DNA from: RUG11198 sp036342255
GTDB lineage: Bacteria > Bacillota_I > Bacilli_A > RF39 > UBA660
Direction: 5' to 3'
Assembly: GCA_036342255.1 (NCBI GenBank)
Contig: JAZAUS010000004.1
Location: 62,001-126,000 of the forward strand
Length of the DNA stretch: 64,000 bases
The translations under genes and the position numbers were made by a program. Positions within the stretch are counted from its first letter, which is position 1. The number at the start of each line of letters is the position of its first letter. This document shows, piece after piece, positions 34,424 through 44,022 of this stretch. The notes beneath the pieces are model-generated. The model had not been told where the DNA came from. It ran no database searches and saw only the letters and a program-made list of their open reading frames with translations.

Positions 34424-34517
34424 CCCCATCACCACCTATATTATATCATAAAAGCCACTATTGTTTAAAAAAATAGATAATTTTAGATATATACTTATCC
34501 CGAAAGGAGAGATTTAT

Positions 34518-35861
34518 ATGTATTCAAGATGGGCTAATACCAACGAGTATAGCAATATATTAACAAAAATAGATTTAAAAAAGAATATCGAAAAATCTGG
34601 TATTCAAATGATGTATAAAGGAAATGATTTATACATTGATGATAGTGAAGCTCATTCACTAGTAATAGGAGATACTGGAAGTGGTAAAACTCAAACTATT
34701 ATTTTTCCATTAATTAAAACAGCTATTAATGCATCAGAATCTTTTATAATTAATGATATCAAAGGTGAAATATGTAAAGTAACAGGAGACATTTTAAAAG
34801 AGAAAGGGTATAATACTATTATTATTAATCTTAAAAATCCAAATTTAGGAAACAACTGGAACCCATTATCGTTACCTTATAATATATATAAAGAAGGCAA
34901 TAAAACAGAGGCTACAAAACTATTAGACAATATCGGTTATTATTTCTTTTATGATAAAACTAGTATGGATCCATTTTGGACTAATTCTGCAACAAATTAT
35001 TTTGTAGGCCTATGTCTATATTTATTTGAACATGCTAAAGAAGGAGAAATTAATCTTAAAAGTGTTTTCTCTTTATCAAATACTATTAATGAAGGAAAGA
35101 ATTTAGATGATTTTATTAAAAAACTAGATAAAAATTCAAGTATTTATTATAATCTATCTGGAACAATCACAGCACCAATCGAAACTAGAGGAGGAATAAT
35201 ATCTACTTTTATTGAAAAATTAAAAAAATTTCTAGTTTCAGATGAATTATGTAGTCTATTATCTTATAATGACTTTGATATGTCTAAAATACAAGATGAA
35301 AAAACAGCAATTTTTCTAATCACTGGAATTAATGATTATGGCAATTCACTTGTTCCATTATTTATTGATGAAACAATTCATGCCATAGACAATAATGAAA
35401 AACACGATAAAAGATTAAATATTATCTTAGATGATTTTGAAACATTAGATTCAATTAAAGATTATACAAAACTATTAAGCTATTCTAGAGGACTTAATAT
35501 CCGTTTTACTAATTTAGTAAAGAATTTAAAAGGTATTAATAATATATATGGTAAAGAAAATGGAGAATTATTAAAATTAAGTTTTACCAATATGATCTAT
35601 CTGTTCTCTAGTGACTTAGATACAGTATCAGAAGTAAGCTATCTATGTGGTAATATTGAATCAAAAAATAAAATAAAACCACTAATAACACCAGAAGAAT
35701 TAAAAGTTATAGATACTTTTACAGCAATTATCTTAAAGCAAAGAATGATGCCATTTAAAACAAAACTATTACCAGACTATAAAATAGATTGGAATATGTC
35801 TAATACAAACTATACAATACCAAAAAGAGATATAAAAAATATAAAAATATATAAGTATTAA
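34518..35861 (+). CDS. VirD4/TraG-like coupling ATPase, orphan
   Basis: 447 aa. Walker A GDTGSGKT (51-58), SFIINDIKGEICKVTGD, NNWNPLSLP, DPFWTNSATNYF and Walker B IILDDFETL (about 304) match type IV secretion coupling ATPases (TraG/VirD4). The usual N-terminal membrane helices are absent. No relaxase or other secretion gene is in the window. Start ATG 34518 has AAAGGAGAG in front; the longer frame from 34461 does not. It is followed by a small unknown gene after 23 bases. Confidence 0.82.
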   Translation: MYSRWANTNEYSNILTKIDLKKNIEKSGIQMMYKGNDLYIDDSEAHSLVIGDTGSGKTQTIIFPLIKTAINASESFIINDIKGEICKVTGDILKEKGYNTIIINLKNPNLGNNWNPLSLPYNIYKEGNKTEATKLLDNIGYYFFYDKTSMDPFWTNSATNYFVGLCLYLFEHAKEGEINLKSVFSLSNTINEGKNLDDFIKKLDKNSSIYYNLSGTITAPIETRGGIISTFIEKLKKFLVSDELCSLLSYNDFDMSKIQDEKTAIFLITGINDYGNSLVPLFIDETIHAIDNNEKHDKRLNIILDDFETLDSIKDYTKLLSYSRGLNIRFTNLVKNLKGINNIYGKENGELLKLSFTNMIYLFSSDLDTVSEVSYLCGNIESKNKIKPLITPEELKVIDTFTAIILKQRMMPFKTKLLPDYKIDWNMSNTNYTIPKRDIKNIKIYKY

Positions 35862-35884
35862 TAATTAAATAAGGGGGGGAAATT

Positions 35885-36262
35885 ATGAATAAATATATAA
35901 AAGATACAACTGATTATTCAAATTATAGATATAGGATAAAAATGAACAAATTAATATCAAGTAATTATGAAATGCCTAATAATGAAGAATTATTACAAAT
36001 ACTAAATGGTGGAATAATAATAAGTAATAATTTATTAATAAAAATATATCAATTAGAAAGTGATTATCAAAATAGTTATACTTTCTTTGAATATTCAACA
36101 CCAAAAAAGAAATATAAAGCCTTATACTGGACAGATTATAATAAACATCCACAATTAGTAGCAGATACTAAATTAGGTAATTTTGATAATAATTTAATTC
36201 AGCCAGTCTCCCATAAATATAAGAATAAATCAAGAGGTAGATCAAGAATATTAATGATATAA
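35885..36262 (+). CDS. Small basic protein coupled to the VirD4-like gene
   Basis: 125 aa, no recognised family. Tyr- and Asn-rich, with a basic C-terminus (SHKYKNKSRGRSRILMI). Ribosome site is an unusual run of seven G (AAGGGGGGG). Same transcript as the VirD4-like ATPase, so a partner role is plausible but unproven. Confidence 0.7.
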   Translation: MNKYIKDTTDYSNYRYRIKMNKLISSNYEMPNNEELLQILNGGIIISNNLLIKIYQLESDYQNSYTFFEYSTPKKKYKALYWTDYNKHPQLVADTKLGNFDNNLIQPVSHKYKNKSRGRSRILMI

Positions 36263-36288
36263 AGTTGCTTATTGCAACTTTATTTTAT
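36259..36288 (+). terminator. Rho-independent terminator
   Basis: ATAAAGTTGC/GCAACTTTAT with a five-base loop and T-rich tail. Confidence 0.8.
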
Positions 36289-36398
36289 TATACATTTCAT
36301 AATTTTACACTTTATTTGTAAATAATTAATAAAATCATAAAAAAACAGATATGTAAATTCAATAAATGATATAATAAAAATATAGTAGGAGGTATAAT

Positions 36399-38642
36399 AT
36401 GAAAAGAATAAAATTATTATTATTACTTTTATTTTTTATAAATATAAAAAATGTATATGCCTCTGAAGATATATACTTAGAATATAATGATAATAGCATT
36501 AAAATAGATATAGAAGATACCAATATAAAAACTGATAAACAAACAAATAATCTTGAATATACTTATCATGATAATAAGAATAATACTGGATATTGGTATC
36601 TTAGTAATAAGAATATAAATAATAATTACTTTAATATAAAAGAGTATTCTAATAATAAGATAACAGGAGATTTAGTAGTAGATTCAAATATTTTTGAAAA
36701 TATCTCTATAGATATAAATAATAATACTGGTAACATAAATATAACAAATAATGACAATAAATATTTAAAAGGATCTATTTCTATCAACAAAAGCAAATAT
36801 ATATCAATAATACTAAAATCAAATATTAAAATATATGGTATTGTTGGAGATTATGTCAATAATAGAAGTCTTAAAATAGTAGATTGTATAAGTAATGATT
36901 TTGAAATATCAAAAGAAGATAATAGAATTCTATTTGAAAGTGTTAAAGGTATTGAAAAAGGAACAATTGGTATTTGCAAATTTGAAAAAATAAATGATGA
37001 TATAGGTTATTTCTATTTTAATAACATTACTTCTAGCAATAAAACAAAAGAAATATACTATAATAATATTCAATTAAAAATAACAGAACCAAAAATAAAT
37101 GACATAATATATAATAAAATTAATAAATATGTAAATAATTCTAAAAATAATTCTACAATTAACAAAATAATTATTACAATTGTTACCATAACAGTAGTAA
37201 TACTATTAATTTTATTATATATAATATTAACTAAAAATAAAAAGAAAAAAAGACATAAAATAAAAAAGAAAATAGCAGCCCTATTATTATTACTATTACC
37301 ACTTAATACATTTGCTATTACACAGCCTCAATTTGACGATAAAGATTTAGATAAAATAAGATCAAGTATTCTAAATAATACTAAATTAAATAATGATGAT
37401 TTAATTAAATTGGATTTAGACAAAGATAATAAAATAACTATTAATGATTTAATTATAACCAAAATAGAATACAATATGCCAATTATAAACATAAAAGATG
37501 TCAATATTAATAAGAAAGATAATTATAAATACTATAGTAATGTAAATAAAGAAATAGAAATAACAAGTATTAGTAATTTAAAAGAATTAAAATACTGTTT
37601 TACAACAAGTGATTATTGTGAACCAAATATAGATTACAACTATCAAGATAATAAAACACTAATGAATATTAAATTTGAAAGTAACAAAGAAGCTCAAAAA
37701 CTATGTATCAAAGCAAGTAATGATTATGACTTAGAAAGTACAGAATGTGAAAATAAAACTTATTTAGTAGATCTTCAAAAACCTATAACAAAGCTTAAAA
37801 GAAGTCAAGTCATAATCAGTGAAGATGACAAATTTGATCTTAATAGTAATTTAGAAGCCCAATATGGTGTAAGTGGAGGCACTCATAAATGTGAAGGCCA
37901 AACTAAATTAGGTAGCAACAATATAAAATGCACTGCTATAGGTAATAATGGCCTTATAACAGAAACCAATTATGAATTAATTAAAAGTACCACATACAAT
38001 AAAAAAGCTATCTTCTTTGGAGATTCAATTACATATGGATATGCTAATAATGGATATGGATGGGGAAACTACATAGGAGATAATTATGATTTAGCTAGTG
38101 CTACTAATGCCGGAAAAAGTGGTTGGTTTATATCTAATAATCTTAATAGAGATTGGATAGTTGATATAGTAAAATCACACAAAAATGAAAACTATGATTA
38201 TATTATCATGCATGGAGGTTGCAATGATATTAATAAGGATGTACCATTAGGTACTTATACAAACGATGATTTTTCAGGTAATTATGATACAACAACTTTC
38301 TTAGGAGGATTAGAGTATTACCTTTATAATGTTACTACAACCTGGGAAAATGCCAAAATAGGTTACATCATAAACTATAAAACACCAAATGACCAAGGAA
38401 GAACTAATGAAAAATCAGCTCCATATTATCATGAAATGAAAAAAGTATTAGATAAATGGAACGTAAGTTATCTAGACCTATTTGAAGGAACCAACAATAA
38501 TGGAATAGAATATTCTGAACTATTAAAAGTAAACACTAATGAATATTTACCAGATAACCTTCATCTTAACAAAACAGGCTATGATATTATCTCTCCATAT
38601 ATTTATGAATGGATGAAAGAATTAAACAAATATACACAATAA
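36399..38642 (+). CDS. Large secreted or membrane protein with C-terminal SGNH hydrolase
   Basis: 747 aa. A signal peptide (residues 1-21) leads an Asn-rich extracytoplasmic region (to about 253), a membrane helix (about 256-278) and a very basic stretch (KNKKKKRHKIKKK). A second signal-like segment IAALLLLLLPLNTFA follows at 292-306. Then comes a dockerin/EF-hand-like repeat (LDLDKDNKITINDL) and, from about 537, an SGNH/GDSL hydrolase: FFGDSITYGY with nucleophile S543, GGCND, and the catalytic pair D719/H722 in LPDNLHLN. SGNH enzymes remove acyl groups from lipids or glycans. The layout looks like two secreted proteins joined in one frame. Ribosome site AGGAGG. Confidence 0.85.
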   Translation: MKRIKLLLLLLFFINIKNVYASEDIYLEYNDNSIKIDIEDTNIKTDKQTNNLEYTYHDNKNNTGYWYLSNKNINNNYFNIKEYSNNKITGDLVVDSNIFENISIDINNNTGNINITNNDNKYLKGSISINKSKYISIILKSNIKIYGIVGDYVNNRSLKIVDCISNDFEISKEDNRILFESVKGIEKGTIGICKFEKINDDIGYFYFNNITSSNKTKEIYYNNIQLKITEPKINDIIYNKINKYVNNSKNNSTINKIIITIVTITVVILLILLYIILTKNKKKKRHKIKKKIAALLLLLLPLNTFAITQPQFDDKDLDKIRSSILNNTKLNNDDLIKLDLDKDNKITINDLIITKIEYNMPIINIKDVNINKKDNYKYYSNVNKEIEITSISNLKELKYCFTTSDYCEPNIDYNYQDNKTLMNIKFESNKEAQKLCIKASNDYDLESTECENKTYLVDLQKPITKLKRSQVIISEDDKFDLNSNLEAQYGVSGGTHKCEGQTKLGSNNIKCTAIGNNGLITETNYELIKSTTYNKKAIFFGDSITYGYANNGYGWGNYIGDNYDLASATNAGKSGWFISNNLNRDWIVDIVKSHKNENYDYIIMHGGCNDINKDVPLGTYTNDDFSGNYDTTTFLGGLEYYLYNVTTTWENAKIGYIINYKTPNDQGRTNEKSAPYYHEMKKVLDKWNVSYLDLFEGTNNNGIEYSELLKVNTNEYLPDNLHLNKTGYDIISPYIYEWMKELNKYTQ

Positions 38643-38671
38643 AAAGAATTACATATTATGTAATTCTTTTT
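38641..38671. terminator. Bidirectional terminator
   Basis: AAAAAGAATTACAT/ATGTAATTCTTTTT (14 bp, three-base loop). Confidence 0.9.
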
Positions 38672-38691
38672 ATAATTAAATAATACTAAAC

Positions 38692-40071
38692 TTATCTTCT
38701 ATTATTTTTTCCTTTTCTTTGACCAATTTTACTACTACTATTCTTTGTAGTATTTTTCTTAACAGGTATATCTTTCTCCACTTTTTCATCTACATAACAT
38801 TCCTTATCTTCAGGTAATACTATATTAAGTATAATACCTACTATAGATGCTAGACTCATCCCAGAAAGTGTAATAGATAAATCTCCACTAACAATAGATA
38901 TAGCAGCACCACCTAAACCTAATACTAACATAGATGAAGCAACTATAACATTCTTAGAATCTTCAAAATTAACTTGATTTTTAATCAATACCTTTAACCC
39001 ATTAACAGCAATAAAACCATATAATAATAGTGATACTCCTCCTAAAACAGCGTTAGGAATAGTAGAAACCAAAGCTGTAAACTTCCCAAAGAAACCTAAT
39101 ATTATAGAAAATATAGCAGCAAGTCCAATAACTTTAACTGATGCTACTTTTGTAAGACCTACAACAGAAGTATTTTCACCATATGTCGTATTAGCAGGAC
39201 CTCCAATAAATCCAGCAACAAAAGTAGCTAATCCATCACCAAGAAGTGTCCTATCAAGTCCTGGATCTTTAATTAAATCCTTTCCTATAATATTTCCCAA
39301 AGATGTATGATCACCAATATGCTCACACATAGTAACAAGAGCAATTGGTGCTATTGTAAGAATAGCAGCAAAATTAAGATTATAATCTTTAAATGGAATC
39401 TTAAATGCTGGAACACTAAGAAAACTAGCTTCTCCCACAGTTTTAAAATCAACTAATCCAAGCACTACAGCAGTAACATAACCAATTACTATACCAATCA
39501 AAAATGGAATAATTTTAAAAAATCCCTTAGCTCTAGTCATAACTAAAGCTGTTGTTAAGAATGAAACAAAAGCAACAGCCACAATCTTAACATCAATAGT
39601 ATCAGTGCTTAAACCCATTTGTGATACAGCAGAAGGTGCTAATCCTAATCCAATAATCATAATCATTGGCCCTATAACTACAGGTGGAAGTAATTTTTCT
39701 AACCATTCTTTACCAGCAAACCTAATTATAAAGGAAACTAATATATATATTAAACCAACAACCATTATACCAGTCATAGCACCTGATCTACCACCTTTAA
39801 TATAAGCAGCAGCAATTGGTGTAATAAAAGCAAAAGAACTACCTAAATAAACTGGAGATTTGCCTTTTGTACACATTATATATATAAGAGTTCCAATTCC
39901 TGATGCCACTAACGCAACCGGTATTGTTAATACTTCAGCCTTAGCAGCACTATTTACTAGTATTGGTACCAATATAGTAGCACCAAACATAGCAAATACA
40001 TGTTGAAGTGCCAATATAATCCATTCCTTTGTTGGTGGCACTTCATTAATATCATAAGTCATTTTTTTCAT
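38692..40071 (-). CDS. uraA: Uracil/xanthine permease (NCS2 family, UraA-like)
   Basis: 459-aa membrane transporter with about 14 segments. Family motifs: ILALQHVFAMFGATILVPIL at the N-terminus, GSSFAFITPI (half-helix), the proton-coupling region LVTMCEHIGDH and NTTYGENTSVVGLTKVASV. These fit UraA-type uracil permeases best. The cytoplasmic C-terminus is Lys-rich. GGAGG precedes the ATG. A terminator-bearing leader suggests control by nucleobase or nucleotide levels. Confidence 0.92.
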   Translation of the reverse strand: MKKMTYDINEVPPTKEWIILALQHVFAMFGATILVPILVNSAAKAEVLTIPVALVASGIGTLIYIMCTKGKSPVYLGSSFAFITPIAAAYIKGGRSGAMTGIMVVGLIYILVSFIIRFAGKEWLEKLLPPVVIGPMIMIIGLGLAPSAVSQMGLSTDTIDVKIVAVAFVSFLTTALVMTRAKGFFKIIPFLIGIVIGYVTAVVLGLVDFKTVGEASFLSVPAFKIPFKDYNLNFAAILTIAPIALVTMCEHIGDHTSLGNIIGKDLIKDPGLDRTLLGDGLATFVAGFIGGPANTTYGENTSVVGLTKVASVKVIGLAAIFSIILGFFGKFTALVSTIPNAVLGGVSLLLYGFIAVNGLKVLIKNQVNFEDSKNVIVASSMLVLGLGGAAISIVSGDLSITLSGMSLASIVGIILNIVLPEDKECYVDEKVEKDIPVKKNTTKNSSSKIGQRKGKNNRR

Positions 40072-40101
40072 TTTTATCTCCTCCTTCTATGGCGTGAACA
40101 T

Positions 40102-40239
40102 AAAAAAAATGAAGAAATTATCTCTTAAATAATATCTTCATTAATATTAAAAACAACAATGCTAGAAAAAAGTCCACCATCAAATAATAAAAGCTTATCT
40201 ATTTTATTACCTCTTTTTCCTACCATTATCTCACGTCCT
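40102..40239 (-). promoter_or_regulatory. uraA leader with terminator: candidate riboswitch or attenuator
   Basis: The transcript from about 40239 contains a long two-part hairpin: AGGAAAAAG (40221-40213) with CTTTTTTCT (40172-40164), enclosing TAATAAAA (40209-40202)/TTTTATTA (40192-40185). The asymmetric internal loop is purine-rich (TTTGATGGTGGA on one side). It is followed by the terminator TGAAGA-T-ATTAT/ATAAT-T-TCTTCA plus eight U (40140-40102). I could not match it to the purine riboswitch, preQ1 or the PyrR consensus. Confidence 0.55.
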
Positions 40240-40245
40240 AGATTA

Positions 40246-40274
40246 ATAATACCTCATTCTTTTTAAAAAAACAA
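40246..40274 (-). promoter_or_regulatory. uraA promoter
   Basis: Minus strand TTGTTT (40274-40269), 17-base spacer, TATTAT (40251-40246). The rest of the 372-base gap (40275-40443) holds no gene; only the ribosome site for the next gene is visible. Confidence 0.6.
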
Positions 40275-40443
40275 TAGCAAATTAAAAATATTAATAATAA
40301 ATAAAGATAGAATTAAGAAAATGAATAATTATATATACAGTATTCTTTCTAAAAAAATAAATGAGTTATAAAAATATCTCTATTTTTTTATCTGAATATG
40401 CTATAATTAAATAAAGAAAATATAATAAAGGAATGATAATTGT

Positions 40444-42084
40444 ATGATTGATTTAAAAGGTGAAGAATTTTTAAATAAATGTTACAAAGAACTACATATG
40501 AGTGAAGAAGTAATGCATACAGCACAAAACAAAGATAGTAAAGCTGAAAAAGTTCATAGATACATGGATAGATTAGAAAGAGTAAATAAAAAAGCTATTA
40601 AAAGAAAGAATGATATAGCAAATTTAAAAAAATTATATCACAAAAAATATGTAATTAAAGAAGAAAATATACCAGACTATATAGATGAAAAATCTAAAAA
40701 ACAAATTATCAAAGATCAAGAAGAATCACTAGATAAATGGTTGGATTATCTATTAGATTCCAATTCTCCATATCCAACCTGGGCCAAATATTGGGTGTTT
40801 CAAGGAATGTTAAAAATAGGAACCTACAATGAGGCTAATAATACTTATCATAAAAGAAATAAAAAAACAATTAACCCTTTTATAGAAGCAAATCCTGAAG
40901 TAATTGCCAAGTGTATTGATTTAGTAACAAAGCATGTTAATTCAGAACAAATAAATGATAATGATTTAGAAAAATTAATAGAATCAGGAAGCTTTGCTAA
41001 AATATATACTCTATGCTCTAAAAAACAAAAAAATAAAGTTTTAAGAAGAAGTAACATTAATGATGGGATTTGGATAAAATATAATTATGAAACAAAAGAA
41101 GAAGTAGAAGAAAAAGAAAAAAAGGGAATAATACCAGAATATATGAAATTATTTAATTCATTACAAGACTATAATACTGGCTGGTGTACAGCAGGTAGCA
41201 AACAATATGCTAAAGATCAAATAAGTGGTAGTGATTTTTATATAGGAGGAGATTTCTACGTTTATTATACTAAAGATATAAATGGTGAATATAAAGTACC
41301 AAGAGTAGCCATAAGAATGGTAAAAAATAATATTGGAGAAATTAGAGGGGTAGCAGATGAAAGTCAAAACGTTGAAGAAGGATTCGAGAATATAATTGAA
41401 GAAAAATTAAAAACATTTAACAATATAACAGAAGAAAACTTAGCTAAGAACATGAAAAAAGTAAATGATTCCCGTAAATTAACAGAATTAAATCAAAAAA
41501 ATAAACGTAAAGAAAAATTCACAGAAGAAGATATAGTATTTCTTTATGAGTTGAATGATATAATAACAACATTTGGATGGAATAATGACGAAAAAATTGA
41601 TAAAATACTATCAACAAGAAATATTCAAGAAGACTTTGATACCTTAAAAGAAAAAAAGAATCAAATTGAATTTATTGCTCATGCAGAATATAAAGATATT
41701 ACTAATCTTTCAATAAAAAATAAAGATCTCGTACCCGATATAATAGATAGAAATTATCATAGTCTAATATATCTAGACCATTCCTTAAGAAAAGATAAAG
41801 AACTTATATTAGAAGCAATAAAAAGAAATTACATGACACTATCTTATGCAGATTCATCCTTAAAAAAAGATAAAGACTTTATATTAGAAGCGACAAAAAT
41901 AAACCCCCAAACTATAGTATATGCAGATTCTACTTTAAAAAATGATAAAAAATTCTTAAAAGAACTAGGTTATCAAACAAATAGATATTTAATTAAAGAT
42001 AATAAATCCTTCTTCAAATTATCATTAAAAAAACTTAAAAACATCATAATAAATAATAGTAGCAACAACAATAAAACTAGATAA
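40444..42084 (+). CDS. Protein with GWCTAG domain and DUF4116-like repeats
   Basis: 546-aa soluble protein. Residues 1-230 are helical and charged. A central domain (about 235-320) carries YNTGWCTAGSKQYAKDQ, GGDFYVYYTKD, VPRVAIRM and GEIRGVADESQNVE, a pattern I associate with uncharacterised phage- or element-linked proteins. The C-terminal part (about 435-520) repeats a unit of about 28 residues (L-YAD-SLKKDKDFILEA), like DUF4116 repeats. No catalytic role can be assigned. Confidence 0.75.
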   Translation: MIDLKGEEFLNKCYKELHMSEEVMHTAQNKDSKAEKVHRYMDRLERVNKKAIKRKNDIANLKKLYHKKYVIKEENIPDYIDEKSKKQIIKDQEESLDKWLDYLLDSNSPYPTWAKYWVFQGMLKIGTYNEANNTYHKRNKKTINPFIEANPEVIAKCIDLVTKHVNSEQINDNDLEKLIESGSFAKIYTLCSKKQKNKVLRRSNINDGIWIKYNYETKEEVEEKEKKGIIPEYMKLFNSLQDYNTGWCTAGSKQYAKDQISGSDFYIGGDFYVYYTKDINGEYKVPRVAIRMVKNNIGEIRGVADESQNVEEGFENIIEEKLKTFNNITEENLAKNMKKVNDSRKLTELNQKNKRKEKFTEEDIVFLYELNDIITTFGWNNDEKIDKILSTRNIQEDFDTLKEKKNQIEFIAHAEYKDITNLSIKNKDLVPDIIDRNYHSLIYLDHSLRKDKELILEAIKRNYMTLSYADSSLKKDKDFILEATKINPQTIVYADSTLKNDKKFLKELGYQTNRYLIKDNKSFFKLSLKKLKNIIINNSSNNNKTR

Positions 42085-42125
42085 TATAATACATTATATT
42101 ATATTGTAAGAAATAAGGTGATTAT

Positions 42126-42878
42126 ATGATAGAAGTTAAAAATATTAAGAAAAAATTTGAAAAAAAAATAAAGAAGAATAAAACTACTAGTTTTTATGCT
42201 GATAATGATATATCTTTAAAAGCTGATACAGGAGAAATAGTAGGTATATTAGGGCCTAATGGAGCAGGCAAAACCACACTTTTAAGAATCATCGCTGGAA
42301 TTATGGAACCCACTGATGGAACTATTACTATTGATGAAGAAACATATAAAGATAATGCTATTAATATCAAAAAGAAAATAGCCTATTTATCTGGAAACAC
42401 CAAACTATATAAAGATATATCAGTCTACGAACTATTAATAATGTGTGGTAATTATTATGAAGTTCCAGATAAAATATTAGAAAAAAGAATAAAAGATATT
42501 ACAAATAAATTTGATATGACATCTTTTATACATCAAAAAATAGAAAACTTATCTACTGGTCAATATCAAAGAACAAGCATCGCTAGATGCCTTATCCATA
42601 ATCCCAAATATTATATCTTAGATGAAGCTACTAGTGGTCTAGATATAATCTCCAGTAAAGTCATATTAGATTTTATCAAAGATGAAAAAAAGAATAATAA
42701 AGGTATTATCTATTCAACTCATTACATGGAAGAAGCCGAAAATATCTGTGATAAAATCATCATGATAAATAAAGGAAGAGTTATTGCAACAGGAACCCCT
42801 AATAGCATAAAAAAAGATACTAGAACAACCAATTTAAGAGATGCATTCTTTAAGATAGTAGGTGAAGATAATGAATAA
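42126..42878 (+). CDS. ABC transporter ATP-binding protein (NatA-like)
   Basis: 250 aa. Walker A GPNGAGKTT, signature LSTGQYQRTSIARCL, Walker B YILDEATSGLD, switch STHYMEEAE. The architecture and partner resemble the NatAB sodium/drug exporter. AAGGTGAT precedes the ATG. It overlaps the permease gene by eight bases. Confidence 0.92.
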   Translation: MIEVKNIKKKFEKKIKKNKTTSFYADNDISLKADTGEIVGILGPNGAGKTTLLRIIAGIMEPTDGTITIDEETYKDNAINIKKKIAYLSGNTKLYKDISVYELLIMCGNYYEVPDKILEKRIKDITNKFDMTSFIHQKIENLSTGQYQRTSIARCLIHNPKYYILDEATSGLDIISSKVILDFIKDEKKNNKGIIYSTHYMEEAENICDKIIMINKGRVIATGTPNSIKKDTRTTNLRDAFFKIVGEDNE

Positions 42879-44022
42879 AAATAGTATTATAGTAACTATC
42901 AAAAAAGAATTAAGATCAATCCTAAGAGATAGAAAAACACTAATAACACTACTATTATTTCCTCTTTTTATCCCAGCTATGATTTTTCTATATGCTTATA
43001 TATATGACAGCCAAGGTGATAATAAGTTTTACACAGTAGCTGTGGATTACAAATTAAATACAACAGAAAAATCCCTATTTCATGAATGCCATCTTAAATC
43101 CAAATATTATAAAGACCTATCTTCAATGAAAAAAGCTTATTCCAAAGGCAAAGTATCTGGTTACATATCTTATAACAAAGATAATAAGAATTATATATTA
43201 TACACAAATAAGGATTCTGAAGAAGGAATGTATATCTCAAACTATGTAACCACCTATCTAGACTCTTATAATAATTATTTAGCCAAATTATATTTAACAG
43301 GTGAAGACATAGATGTCGATAAAGCCTATAATAACTTTACTTATAAAATAGAAAATTTAGAAGGAGAAAACTTTATCTTAAATATGATCTTCTCCATATC
43401 ATTTACTTATATTATAATGGCTATTGTCCTAGCAACCACTAATATGGCAACATCTGCAACAGCTGTCGAAAAAGAAAATGGAACTCTAGAAACACTACTA
43501 ACTTTTCCAGTTAAAGCAGGTGAACTAATAACAGGCAAATACTTAGCAACTACCATAACTGGACTTATAGCCTCCCTAATAGGACTAATCCTAACCATTG
43601 CAAGTATTGCCATAGCATCATCATCATTTAAATTATTCAAAACAGTATCTTTTTCCATAAGTCCCTTAACTATTATTATAGGAATAATTACCTGTATAGC
43701 AGCCTCATTATTTATATCAGGCATGTCTATCTTAATAACATCTTTTGCCAAAACCTATAAAGAAGCCCAATCATCATCTCAAGTATTAAGTATCATTACT
43801 ATAATCCCAATGATGGTATCCATGATGGATATAGATATATCTACTAAATATTACCTAATTCCAATCGCCAACTATGTCCAATTACTAATGGATATTTTTG
43901 CCGGTAACTTTAACTATCTAAATATATCACTGGTTTTAATATCGTCTATCATATATGTCATAATCGTCATCAAATATATAACTATCCAATACAAGTCAGA
44001 GAAAGTACTATTTGGTTCTTAA
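42871..44022 (+). CDS. ABC-2 type permease (NatB-like)
   Basis: 383 aa. First membrane segment (about 21-40), a large extracytoplasmic loop (about 45-170) and five more segments towards the C-terminus; EKENGTLETLLTFPV is the coupling-helix motif of ABC-2 exporters. The ATG at 42871 is preceded by AGGTGA; the in-frame GTG at 42862 is inside that site. Together with the ATPase it forms a complete exporter. Confidence 0.9.
   Translation: MNKNSIIVTIKKELRSILRDRKTLITLLLFPLFIPAMIFLYAYIYDSQGDNKFYTVAVDYKLNTTEKSLFHECHLKSKYYKDLSSMKKAYSKGKVSGYISYNKDNKNYILYTNKDSEEGMYISNYVTTYLDSYNNYLAKLYLTGEDIDVDKAYNNFTYKIENLEGENFILNMIFSISFTYIIMAIVLATTNMATSATAVEKENGTLETLLTFPVKAGELITGKYLATTITGLIASLIGLILTIASIAIASSSFKLFKTVSFSISPLTIIIGIITCIAASLFISGMSILITSFAKTYKEAQSSSQVLSIITIIPMMVSMMDIDISTKYYLIPIANYVQLLMDIFAGNFNYLNISLVLISSIIYVIIVIKYITIQYKSEKVLFGS

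Noticed and set aside
37262..37320. Splitting the 747-aa protein into two genes
   Set aside because: No start codon with a ribosome site lies near the internal signal-like segment, and the frame is continuous.
40102..40239. uraA leader as a PyrR site or purine riboswitch
   Set aside because: The PyrR loop consensus and the conserved purine-riboswitch core are not found; left as unidentified.
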